A DNA stretch of 5,875 nucleotides, taken from DATEPR01 sp036503065 (GTDB lineage: Bacteria > Actinomycetota > Actinomycetes > Mycobacteriales > Pseudonocardiaceae). Below are positions 1-5,403 of the stretch, piece by piece. Made by a program: the position numbers and the translations under genes. Location of the stretch: contig DASXXM010000144.1 of assembly GCA_036503065.1 (NCBI GenBank), positions 1 to 5,875 on the forward strand, written 5' to 3'. How positions within the stretch are numbered: the first letter of the stretch is position 1; each line of letters opens with the position of its first letter. The notes below the pieces were generated by a model, which was not told the DNA's origin, ran no database searches, and saw nothing but the letters and a program-made list of their open reading frames with translations.

Positions 1-657
1 ACCAGGGTCACCGCGGCGGACGTGCACCGCGAGGGCATCGCGTCGGTCAGCGCGGCGGACATCGCGGCCGCCAAGATCCTCGGCCGCACGGTGAAACTGC
101 TCGCGATCTGCGAGCGCGTCACCGCGTCCGACGGCGCGGAGTCGATCAGCGTCCGCGTGCATCCGGCGATGATCCCCAGGTCGCACCCGCTGGCCAGTGT
201 CAGCGGCGCGTTCAACGCGGTGTTCGTCGAGGCGGACGCGGCCGGTCAGCTCATGTTCTACGGCCAGGGCGCCGGTGGCGCGCCGACCGCGAGTGCCGTG
301 CTGGGCGATCTGGTCGCGGTGGCCCGCAACCAGCTCGCGGGTGGCCGGGGCTCGCGTGAGTCCGCGTACGCGGCGCTGCCGATGCGGCCGATGGGGCAGA
401 CCCTCACCCGCTACCACATCAGCCTGGACGTGGCCGACCGCGCCGGTGTGCTGGCGCAGGTCGCGGCCGTGTTCGCGGAGCACGACGTGAGCATCGCCGC
501 GGTGCGCCAGGAAGGGCGCAGTGTGGACGCCAGCCTGGTCATCGTCACGCACGCCGCACCGGACGCGGCCCTGCGCTCCACGGTCGACAAGGTCGCCGGC
601 CTGCCGGTGGTGCGGGAAGTGGTCAGCGTCATGCGGGTGGAAGGGGAACAGCCATGA
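1..657 (+). CDS. hom: Homoserine dehydrogenase, C-terminal part (5' end outside window)
   Basis: Homoserine dehydrogenase reduces aspartate semialdehyde to homoserine with NAD(P)H in the cytosol, at the branch point to threonine and methionine. The frame is open from base 1 and 218 codons are visible. The N-terminal nucleotide-binding domain and the catalytic Lys/Asp region lie upstream of the window. Visible are the end of the catalytic domain (EGI, DI, then LGRTVKLLAICER near residues 26-39), the conserved FNAVFVEADAAGQLMFYGQGAGG block (about 71-93) followed by PTASAVLGDL, and a C-terminal ACT domain (about 138-215, starting YHISLDVADRAGVLAQV). The ACT domain is the usual site of threonine feedback in this family. 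The stop overlaps the thrC start by ATGA. The first ATG/GTG-type codon inside the window (base 22) is internal, not a true start. Identification is firm; only the 5' boundary is unknown. Confidence 0.96.
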   Translation, partial: TRVTAADVHREGIASVSAADIAAAKILGRTVKLLAICERVTASDGAESISVRVHPAMIPRSHPLASVSGAFNAVFVEADAAGQLMFYGQGAGGAPTASAVLGDLVAVARNQLAGGRGSRESAYAALPMRPMGQTLTRYHISLDVADRAGVLAQVAAVFAEHDVSIAAVRQEGRSVDASLVIVTHAAPDAALRSTVDKVAGLPVVREVVSVMRVEGEQP

Positions 658-1712
658 ACGAGGCCTGGCCGGGCGTGATCCGGGCGTACGCGGACCGGAT
701 CACGCTGCCGGCGGACGCGACCGTGGTCACGCTGAACGAGGGCGGCACGCCGCTGGTCGATGCGCCCCGGCTGTCCGAACTGACCGGTTGCCGCGTGCTG
801 CTCAAGGTCGAGGGCGTCAACCCGACCGGGTCGTTCAAGGACCGCGGCATGACGGTGGCCATGACGCACGCCCTTGCCGTCGGCACCAAGGCGGTGATCT
901 GCGCGTCCACCGGCAACACGTCGGCATCGGCCGCCGCCTACGCCGCCCGCGCCGGCATCACCTGCGCCGTACTGATTCCCAGCGGCAAGATCGCGATGGG
1001 CAAGCTGGCCCAGGCCGTTGCCTACGGCGCGCGCATCCTCCAGGTGGACGGCAACTTCGACGACTGCCTCGAACTGGCGCGCAAGACCGCGGCCCAGTTC
1101 CCGATCACGCTGGTCAACTCCGTGAATCCGGTGCGGATCGACGGACAGAAGACGGCGGCGTTCGAGGTCTGTGACGTACTCGGCCGGGCGCCGGACGTAC
1201 ACCTGCTGCCGGTCGGCAACGCGGGAAACATCACCGCGTACTGGCAGGGCTACCGGGAGTACGCCGCCGACGGAGTGATTTCCGACACCCCCCGAATGTT
1301 CGGCATCCAGGCCGCGGGCGCGGCCCCGCTGGTACACGGCAAGCCGGTCCGCGAACCGGAGACCGTCGCCACCGCGATCCGGGTCGGCGCGCCGGCGTCC
1401 TGGGCCGGCGCGGTGGCCGCGCGGGACGAGTCGGACGGCCTGTTCGATTCGGTCACCGACGAGCAGATCCTGCATGCCTACCGGCTGCTCGCGGCCCAGG
1501 AGGGCGTGTTCGTCGAGCCGGCGTCCGCGGCCGGGGTGGCGGGTTTGCTGGTCACCGCGGCCGACGGCCGGCTGCCGGCCGGTTCGCTCGTCGTGTGCAC
1601 GCTGACCGGCCACGGCCTGAAGGACCCGGCCACGGCCCTGGAGGGCATGCTGGAGATCGAGCCGCTGCGGGTCGACCCGCAGGCGGTGGCGGGAGCGCTG
1701 AATCTGTCATGA
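654..1712 (+). CDS. thrC: Threonine synthase
   Basis: This is a PLP enzyme that converts O-phosphohomoserine to threonine plus phosphate, the last step of the pathway. The 352-residue length fits the short bacterial/actinobacterial class. The PLP Schiff-base lysine is K62 in NPTGSFKDRGM. STGNTSASAAAYA (85-97) matches the substrate/PLP contact loop. The glycine-rich phosphate-binding loop PVGNAGN is at 186-192. EPASAAG (288-294) and TGHGLKD (318-324) are typical C-terminal fold-type II motifs. The start is the ATG at 654, which overlaps the hom stop as ATGA and has a purine-rich GGAAGGGG tract seven bases upstream (639-646). The 3' end overlaps thrB in the same way, so hom, thrC and thrB form a tightly coupled operon. 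No defect or frameshift is seen. Threonine dehydratase has the same fold but is unlikely given the motif set and the neighbours. Confidence 0.97.
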   Translation: MNEAWPGVIRAYADRITLPADATVVTLNEGGTPLVDAPRLSELTGCRVLLKVEGVNPTGSFKDRGMTVAMTHALAVGTKAVICASTGNTSASAAAYAARAGITCAVLIPSGKIAMGKLAQAVAYGARILQVDGNFDDCLELARKTAAQFPITLVNSVNPVRIDGQKTAAFEVCDVLGRAPDVHLLPVGNAGNITAYWQGYREYAADGVISDTPRMFGIQAAGAAPLVHGKPVREPETVATAIRVGAPASWAGAVAARDESDGLFDSVTDEQILHAYRLLAAQEGVFVEPASAAGVAGLLVTAADGRLPAGSLVVCTLTGHGLKDPATALEGMLEIEPLRVDPQAVAGALNLS

Positions 1713-2596
1713 CGGGCGTGCGGGTCCGGGTACCGGCGTCGACGGCCAATCTCGGGTCCGGCTTCGACGCGCTCGGCATGGCGCTGGGACTCTACGACAC
1801 GGTCGAGGTACGGCTGGCCGACCGAGGGCTGACCGTCACGGCCACCGGTCACGGCGCGGACACGGTGCCCACCGACGACACCCACCTGGTGGTGTGCGCA
1901 CTGCGCGCCGCTACCGAGCGGCTCGACTTTCATCCAACCGGACTGTCCCTGAGCTGCGACAACGCCGTGCCGCACGCGCGTGGGCTGGGCTCGTCGGCGG
2001 CCGCGATCGTGGCCGGGGTGGCGGCCGGATTCGCGCTGGCCGGGCATTCGCCCCGAAACGGGTTGGCGCTCCAGGTGGCCGCCGAACTGGAGGGGCACGC
2101 GGACAACGCGGCCGCCAGCCTGTACGGCGGCCTGGTGATCGCGTGGCGCGACGGTGACGACTACCACGCGGTCCGCCTGGAACCACACCCCGACCTGCGG
2201 CCGGTCCTGCTGGTGCCGGCCGAGGAGTCGGCCACCAAGACCACCCGCGGCCTGCTGCCGGACAAGGTCCCGCACGTGGACGCGGCCTTCGCCGCAGGTC
2301 GGTCCGCCCTGGCCGTGCACGCGCTCACCCGCGAGCCGGCGCTGCTGCTGGCCGCGACCGCGGATCGGCTGCACCAGCACTACCGGGAGCCGGCGTGGCC
2401 GGCCACGTTCCGACTGGTGGACACCCTCCGCGCGGCCGGCGTGGCGGCGACGGTGTCCGGCGCGGGGCCGACGGTCCTCGCGTTCCCGACGAACGGGCGG
2501 TTGCCGGATCATCTCGATCCGGTTTCAATGTCGGGGTTTTCCGTGCTGCCACTGGCGATTGACCGGACCGGGGTAGTGGTGGAAACCGTCGCCTGA
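1709..2596 (+). CDS. thrB: Homoserine kinase (GHMP kinase family)
   Basis: Homoserine kinase phosphorylates homoserine with ATP to give O-phosphohomoserine, the substrate of the upstream thrC product. The 295-residue protein has the three GHMP signatures: VPASTANLGSGFDALGMAL near the N terminus (8-26), the ATP-binding loop PHARGLGSSAAA (88-99), and the C-terminal SGAGPTVLAF motif (250-259). EGHADNAAASLYGG (128-141) is the conserved homoserine kinase segment. I chose the ATG at 1709 because it overlaps the thrC stop as ATGA and puts the first GHMP motif at the expected distance from the N terminus. The frame stays open back to 1595, but that extension lies wholly inside thrC. No clear Shine-Dalgarno sequence lies at normal distance, so translation probably depends on coupling to thrC. 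No convincing terminator follows the stop, so some readthrough into the rho leader is possible. Confidence 0.97.
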   Translation: MTGVRVRVPASTANLGSGFDALGMALGLYDTVEVRLADRGLTVTATGHGADTVPTDDTHLVVCALRAATERLDFHPTGLSLSCDNAVPHARGLGSSAAAIVAGVAAGFALAGHSPRNGLALQVAAELEGHADNAAASLYGGLVIAWRDGDDYHAVRLEPHPDLRPVLLVPAEESATKTTRGLLPDKVPHVDAAFAAGRSALAVHALTREPALLLAATADRLHQHYREPAWPATFRLVDTLRAAGVAATVSGAGPTVLAFPTNGRLPDHLDPVSMSGFSVLPLAIDRTGVVVETVA

Positions 2597-2605
2597 GGCA
2601 CCTGC

Positions 2606-2632
2606 GGGAACAAACCGGTGGTCGACGAGGTT
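2606..2632 (+). promoter_or_regulatory. Candidate ECF sigma-R/SigH-type promoter upstream of rho
   Basis: Nine bases after the thrB stop, GGGAAC (2606-2611) is followed after exactly 18 bases by GTT (2630-2632, GTTG). Known streptomycete sigma-R and mycobacterial SigH promoters have the form GGGAAT/GGAAC, a spacer of about 18 bases, and GTT, so this is a near-perfect match. The flanking sequence GCGGGAACAA recurs at the second candidate before rpmE. The predicted start would be around 2639-2641, giving a rho leader of about 350 nt. The assignment is inference from motif and position. GGGAAC occurs six times on this strand in the window and one match with the same spacing lies inside prfA, so chance cannot be excluded. 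Confidence 0.45.
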
Positions 2633-2663
2633 GTGGAAGAATGCGGCGCGCCGGGCCCCGTTG

Positions 2664-2692
2664 TTGCACCCGACGACAGTGGCGTCTACGCT
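2664..2692 (+). promoter_or_regulatory. Candidate housekeeping (HrdB/SigA-type) promoter for rho
   Basis: TTGCAC (2664-2669) and TACGCT (2687-2692) are separated by 17 bases. They match the actinobacterial housekeeping pattern TTGNNN, 16-18 bases, TANNNT. The predicted start is near 2699-2700, which gives a leader of about 290 nt before the rho GTG. It lies in the only long intergenic stretch of the window, just where a separate rho promoter is expected. The start site has not been mapped. Confidence 0.55.
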
Positions 2693-2789
2693 CGGGGCAG
2701 ATCAGTCACCGCGCGCACGGACGCCGGTGCAACTCCCAGGTTCTCAGTGGTGGGTAAAGCTGGGCCTGGGCCGCACTCCTGCTGAAAGG

Positions 2790-2814
2790 TGACCTCGTCT
2801 CGCGGCGGAGGTCA
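2790..2814 (+). other. Leader hairpin masking a GGAGGT tract
   Basis: TGACCTC (2790-2796) and GAGGTCA (2808-2814) form a perfect 7-bp stem with an 11-base loop. The 3' arm includes most of GGAGGT (2807-2812), a Shine-Dalgarno-like sequence five bases before a TTG codon (2818) that opens an 8-codon frame, and 19 bases before the ATG of the candidate 16-codon upstream ORF. The stem could therefore control ribosome access to the leader. Its role is inferred only. Confidence 0.35.
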
Positions 2815-2831
2815 GCATTGGTAGGTACCCG

Positions 2832-2882
2832 ATGGCCGTGGTGATCGAGCAGTTCATTGTCGGCGGCCTTTTTCGTCCATAG
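2832..2882 (+). CDS. Possible 16-aa upstream ORF in the rho leader
   Basis: ATG at 2832 opens a short frame encoding MAVVIEQFIVGGLFRP and ending with TAG at 2880-2882. An AGG core (2823-2825) within GGTAGG lies six bases upstream, a weak but correctly placed Shine-Dalgarno sequence. The frame spans the whole terminator-like hairpin and its T tract, which supplies the unusual CTT TTT codons. A translating ribosome would cover the hairpin and could prevent termination, as in leader-peptide attenuation. I do not recognise the peptide. There is no codon or homology support, so it could be chance; short frames of this length are common. Confidence 0.3.
   Translation: MAVVIEQFIVGGLFRP
2834..2873 (+). 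terminator. Candidate intrinsic attenuator in the rho leader
   Basis: GGCCG (2834-2838) pairs with CGGCC (2864-2868). The helix continues inward through a U-G pair, one bulged G (2862), a G-C pair and a run of G-U and A-U pairs up to 2845/2856, for about 12 pairs with a 10-base loop. It is followed at once by TTTTT (2869-2873), which is rare in this sequence context. It sits about 120 bases before the rho GTG and would stop transcription early. The arm GCGGCC (2863-2868) can instead pair with GGCCGC (2769-2774) upstream, or as GGCGGCC (2862-2868) with GGCCGCC (2895-2901) downstream. The upper half of the stem is weak because of its wobble pairs. Confidence 0.42.
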
Positions 2883-2978
2883 AAGTCTCCAACAGGCCGC
2901 CCGGCACTGGGCGATCTGTCGGTCCGCGTTCCGTCGGCCGGCAAGTCCGCTGGTTTACGTAGGAGGCGTGGGCCGGTC

Positions 2979-2986
2979 AGGAAGGA
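2979..2986 (+). promoter_or_regulatory. Ribosome binding site that decides the rho start
   Basis: AGGAAGGA lies five bases before GTG at 2992. It lies only one base before the out-of-frame ATG at 2988, whose frame closes after 20 codons, so the GTG is preferred. A second, stronger-looking AGGAGG (2961-2966) has only the in-frame GTG at 2968 next to it, one base away, which is too close for normal initiation. It may be a standby site or chance. Confidence 0.7.
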
Positions 2987-2991
2987 CATGT

Positions 2992-4980
2992 GTGAGCAAC
3001 ACCGATCTGTTGAGCAGCGACGCGGCGAACGCGACTGCCACATCCTCTGATTCACAAGGCGGAGCCAACGGCACCGCACCGCGCAAGCGGGCCGGCCTGT
3101 CCGGCATGGTGCTCGCCGAGCTGCGGGAACTCGCCGGTCAGCTCGGTCTCTCCGGCACCGCCGGCATGCGCAAAGGCGACCTGATCGCTGCCATCAAGGA
3201 GCGGCAGGCGAGCGGTGCGCCGCGTGCCAACGGCCGAACCGCGCCATCCAAGGGGGGTCAAACCGAACTTCCCGTCGCGGCAGCCGCCCCGCCGGCCACC
3301 GAGCCGGTTCGGCAGGAGGCCCGCGAGGGCCGCGACAACCGCGCCGAGGCCCGTACGGCTCGCGACGACCGCGCCGATCGTGCCGAGACGGACACGAGGG
3401 ACAACCCGCGGGAGAACACCCGCGACGGCGACCGCAACCGGCGTCGGCGCACCGCGTCCCGCCCGGCCGGCAGCCCGGACGGCGGCGGCCAGCGCGACAA
3501 CGGTCGTGACGCCGGCCGTGACGTCGACGACACCGGTCCCAACCGCGACGACGTCCAGGGCGAGCGCCGCGACGCAGGCTCGACGACGCAGGAACGGGAG
3601 CGCACCGGCAACCGGAACGACCGCCCGCAGAGTGATCGTCCGCAGGGCGATCGCCAGGGCGACCGGCCGGCGAACCGGCCCGGCACCAGCACCCAGGACG
3701 ACGAGGACGACCGCGGTGGCCGTCGTGGCCGCAGGTTCCGGGACCGCAGGCGGGGCCGGGGCCGGGGCGAGGGCGGTGACGTCCGGGAGACCGGCGGCCG
3801 GACCGGCGGTGGCAGCAACGACACCGAGATCCGCGACGACGACGTCCTGTTGCCCGTCGGCGGCATCCTGGACGTGCTGGACAACTACGCGTTCGTGCGC
3901 ACCAGCGGTTACCTCGCCGGTCCCAACGACGTGTACGTCTCGCTCTCGCTGGTCCGCCGCTACGGCCTGCGCCGTGGCGACGCGATCACCGGTGCGGTGC
4001 GCCAGCCGCGCGACGGCGAGCAGCAGCGGCAGAAGTTCAACCCGCTGGTGCGGGTGGACAAGATCAACGGACTGGACCCCGACCAGGTCAAGGACCGACC
4101 GGAGTTCACGAAGTTGACGCCGCTGTACCCGAACGAGCGACTGCGGCTGGAGACCGAGTCGCACATCCTCACCACCCGGGTGATCGACCTGGTGATGCCG
4201 GTCGGCAAGGGTCAGCGCGCGCTGATCGTGTCGCCGCCCAAGGCCGGCAAGACGATGGTGCTCCAGTCCATCGCCAACGCCATCACCACGAACAACCCGG
4301 AGTGCCACCTGATGGTGGTGCTGGTGGACGAACGGCCGGAAGAGGTCACCGACATGCAGCGGTCGGTGCGGGGCGAGGTCATCGCCTCCACCTTCGACCG
4401 TCCGCCGTCGGACCACACGAGTGTGGCCGAGCTGTCCATCGAACGGGCGAAGCGGCTGGTCGAGATGGGGCACGACGTGGTCGTGCTGCTCGACTCGATC
4501 ACCCGGTTGGGTCGGGCCTACAACCTGGCCGCGCCGGCATCCGGCCGAATCCTGTCCGGTGGTGTCGACTCGACCGCGCTGTTCCCGCCGAAGCGGTTCC
4601 TCGGCGCGGCGCGCAACATCGAGAAGGGCGGCTCGCTCACCATCTTCGCCACCGCGTTGGTGGAGACCGGGTCCACCGGTGACACGGTGATCTTCGAGGA
4701 GTTCAAGGGCACCGGCAACGCCGAGCTGAAGCTGGACCGCAAGATCGCCGACAAGCGGGTGTTCCCCGCCGTCGACGTCGACCAGTCCAGCACTCGCAAG
4801 GAGGAGCTGCTGCTCTCGCCGGACGAGCTGGCGGTCACGCACAAGCTCCGTCGGGTGCTGCACGCCCTGGACACCCAGCAGGCCATCGACCTCCTGCTGG
4901 TCCAGCTCCGCAAGAGCCGGACCAACATCGAGTTCCTGATGCAGGTGGCCAAGACCACGCCCGGCGCGGGCGACGACTAG
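2992..4980 (+). CDS. rho: Transcription termination factor Rho with long Arg/Asp-rich insert
   Basis: Rho is a hexameric RNA-dependent ATPase/translocase that binds nascent RNA and ends transcription. The product is 662 residues against 419 in E. coli. Domains in order: a short tail, the Rho N-terminal helical domain (about 36-72, LSGMVLAELRELAGQLG), a low-complexity insert (76-283), the cold-shock-like RNA-binding domain (284-340, with GYLAGPNDVYVS), and the RecA-type ATPase (about 380-662). Walker A is PPKAGKT (415-421; K417, K420); the DERPEE motif is at 446-451; Walker B is DVVVLLDS (495-502). GGVDSTAL (523-530) matches the Q-loop and TRKEEL (R602) the arginine-finger region. The start GTG at 2992 follows AGGAAGGA and gives a SNTDLL start like other actinobacterial Rho proteins; the open frame back to 2857 lies in the leader. 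Every catalytic motif looks intact. The insert is typical of high-GC Gram-positive Rho and is described under findings. Confidence 0.97.
   Translation: MSNTDLLSSDAANATATSSDSQGGANGTAPRKRAGLSGMVLAELRELAGQLGLSGTAGMRKGDLIAAIKERQASGAPRANGRTAPSKGGQTELPVAAAAPPATEPVRQEAREGRDNRAEARTARDDRADRAETDTRDNPRENTRDGDRNRRRRTASRPAGSPDGGGQRDNGRDAGRDVDDTGPNRDDVQGERRDAGSTTQERERTGNRNDRPQSDRPQGDRQGDRPANRPGTSTQDDEDDRGGRRGRRFRDRRRGRGRGEGGDVRETGGRTGGGSNDTEIRDDDVLLPVGGILDVLDNYAFVRTSGYLAGPNDVYVSLSLVRRYGLRRGDAITGAVRQPRDGEQQRQKFNPLVRVDKINGLDPDQVKDRPEFTKLTPLYPNERLRLETESHILTTRVIDLVMPVGKGQRALIVSPPKAGKTMVLQSIANAITTNNPECHLMVVLVDERPEEVTDMQRSVRGEVIASTFDRPPSDHTSVAELSIERAKRLVEMGHDVVVLLDSITRLGRAYNLAAPASGRILSGGVDSTALFPPKRFLGAARNIEKGGSLTIFATALVETGSTGDTVIFEEFKGTGNAELKLDRKIADKRVFPAVDVDQSSTRKEELLLSPDELAVTHKLRRVLHALDTQQAIDLLLVQLRKSRTNIEFLMQVAKTTPGAGDD
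3619..3675 (+). repeat. Degenerate 15-bp tandem repeat inside the Rho insert
   Basis: Residues 210-228 of Rho read DRPQS, DRPQG, DRQG, DRPAN. The DNA repeats imperfectly with a 12-15 base period, built on GAYCGNCCGCAGRGY-like units. It suggests local slippage-driven growth of the disordered insert while the reading frame is kept. Nearby RD-rich stretches (residues 114-153) are repetitive in composition but lack a fixed period. Confidence 0.6.
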
Positions 4981-4988
4981 TGACGCGG

Positions 4989-5029
4989 CGCACCCGGTGG
5001 CGGCGGGAACAAGCCGGCCACCGGGTGTG
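4989..5029 (+). terminator. Rho-independent terminator after rho
   Basis: CACCCGGTGGC (4991-5001) and GCCACCGGGTG (5017-5027) form a perfect 11-bp stem that starts ten bases after the rho stop. Outer pairs continue it (4989 with 5029). Inside, GGC (5002-5004) can pair with GCC (5013-5015) past a bulged G, leaving the loop GGGAACAA. There is no T tract, only TGTGTTG, which is common for actinobacterial hairpin terminators. The loop also contains the -35 element of a candidate rpmE promoter. Confidence 0.8.
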
Positions 5030-5031
5030 TT
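5005..5031 (+). promoter_or_regulatory. Candidate ECF sigma-R/SigH-type promoter for rpmE
   Basis: GGGAAC (5005-5010) and GTT (5029-5031, GTTG) are separated by 18 bases, matching the sigma-R/SigH consensus. The flank GCGGGAACAA is identical to that of the candidate before rho. From established work on Streptomyces coelicolor, rpmE for L31 belongs to the sigma-R thiol-stress regulon, so the site is where prior knowledge would place it. The start is predicted near 5038-5040, giving a leader of about 100 nt. A weak overlapping housekeeping candidate, TTGACG (5030-5035) with CAGACT (5055-5060) at 19-base spacing, also exists. Confidence 0.6.
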
Positions 5032-5037
5032 GACGTG

Positions 5038-5066
5038 CTTGTCAGCGCGTCTGGCAGACTGACAGG
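5038..5066 (+). promoter_or_regulatory. Dyad CTTGTCAG/CTGACAGG upstream of rpmE
   Basis: CTTGTCAG (5038-5045) and CTGACAGG (5059-5066) are inverted repeats with one G-U mismatch and a 13-base spacer. The dyad begins at the predicted start of the sigma-R-type transcript, so it could be a 5'-terminal mRNA hairpin or an operator. It also overlaps the weak housekeeping -10. I do not recognise a regulator for it; it does not look like the A/T-rich-centre Zur operator I would expect at zinc-regulated L31 paralogue genes. Confidence 0.4.
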
Positions 5067-5136
5067 TCGAATCCGGCTCCGGTTCACCCCGGCTCAACCA
5101 ATGGGGACCCGGCGGCCACTAGGAGAGGACGACACA

Positions 5137-5349
5137 GTGAGGACCGGAATTCACCCGGAGTACGTGGTCACCGACGTGACCTGTAGCTGTGGGAACACGT
5201 TCACCACCCACAGCACCAAGGCCAACGGTTCGATTCACGTCGAGGTGTGCTCGAACTGCCACCCCTTCTACACCGGCAAGCAGAAGATCCTGGACACCGG
5301 TGGCCGGGTGGCGCGCTTCGAGGCGCGCTACGGCAAGCGCAAGAAGTAA
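5137..5349 (+). CDS. rpmE: 50S ribosomal protein L31, zinc-binding (C+) type
   Basis: L31 is a small protein of the large subunit that helps bridge to the 30S head. The 70-residue product keeps the four zinc-ligand cysteines C16, C18, C38 and C41 (TCSCGN and CSNCHPFYTGKQK), which marks the primary zinc-containing form rather than the cysteine-free paralogue made under zinc limitation. The C terminus RYGKRKK is basic, as expected for rRNA contact. The start is GTG at 5137, preceded seven bases upstream by AGGAGAGGA (5121-5129). It gives the family's usual length; in-frame ATG at 5101 and GTG at 5035 would add non-conserved residues. The gene has its own candidate promoters and is bracketed by terminators, so it may be largely monocistronic. 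A C+ L31 under a thiol-stress sigma factor fits its redox-sensitive zinc site. Confidence 0.97.
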   Translation: MRTGIHPEYVVTDVTCSCGNTFTTHSTKANGSIHVEVCSNCHPFYTGKQKILDTGGRVARFEARYGKRKK

Positions 5350-5357
5350 CTTGAGCG

Positions 5358-5402
5358 ACGGCGCCCGCAGGCGCACCCATCACGGGTGCCCGCGGGCGCC
5401 GT
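5358..5402 (+). terminator. Strong terminator hairpin between rpmE and prfA
   Basis: ACGGCGCCCGC (5358-5368) and GCGGGCGCCGT (5392-5402) pair perfectly over 11 bp. After small bulges (A5369, C5372), GG (5370-5371) pairs with CC (5390-5391), and GCACCC (5373-5378) pairs with GGGTGC (5384-5389) around a 5-base loop. About 19 pairs in all, starting nine bases after the rpmE stop and followed by TCGTCTGT. Only 25 bases remain before the prfA GTG and I see no clear promoter there, so some readthrough, or RNA processing, must feed prfA unless a promoter lies further upstream. Confidence 0.82.
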
Positions 5403-5403
5403 T

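Larger units (their letters stand above)
2700..2991 (+). promoter_or_regulatory. Long structured 5' leader of rho
   Basis: The region between the predicted start near 2700 and the rho GTG holds no annotatable conventional gene. It holds several possible RNA helices: CCCAGG (2735-2740) with CCTGGG (2765-2770); TGACCTC (2790-2796) with GAGGTCA (2808-2814); a terminator-like hairpin with T5 (2834-2873); and GGCCGGC (2936-2942) with GCCGGTC (2972-2978), which would place an AGGAGG tract in its loop just before the true ribosome binding site. A possible 16-codon ORF lies at 2832-2882. Long regulated rho leaders are known in other bacteria, for example attenuation in E. coli. I do not recognise a named riboswitch class here. 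Pairings were found by eye, and GC-rich DNA gives short helices easily. Confidence 0.5.

Noticed and set aside
411..1613. 400-codon open frame on the minus strand opposite hom/thrC
   Set aside because: It is an antisense shadow of two firmly identified genes, with no recognisable domain.
1595..1708. Upstream start for thrB inside thrC
   Set aside because: The extra residues are the shadow of thrC. ATG at 1709 gives the ATGA overlap and the correct distance to the first GHMP motif.
2701..2790. Cobalamin- or SAM-type riboswitch in the rho leader
   Set aside because: Fragments such as CGGTGCAA loosely recall riboswitch cores, but I could not assemble the conserved junctions of any known class and rho is not a fitting target.
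2857..2991. 45-residue N-terminal extension of Rho from an upstream TTG
   Set aside because: The extension runs through the leader hairpin region, is not Rho-like, and the GTG at 2992 has a well-spaced AGGAAGGA and gives the expected SNTDLL start.
3052..5097. 681-codon open frame on the minus strand opposite rho
   Set aside because: It is antisense to a conserved gene, with His/Val/Arg-rich low-information sequence typical of frames opposite GC-rich coding DNA.
5035..5136. Longer rpmE from GTG 5035 or ATG 5101
   Set aside because: L31 begins close to MRTGIHP; the GTG at 5137 has a strong AGGAGAGGA at seven bases and yields the normal 70-residue length.
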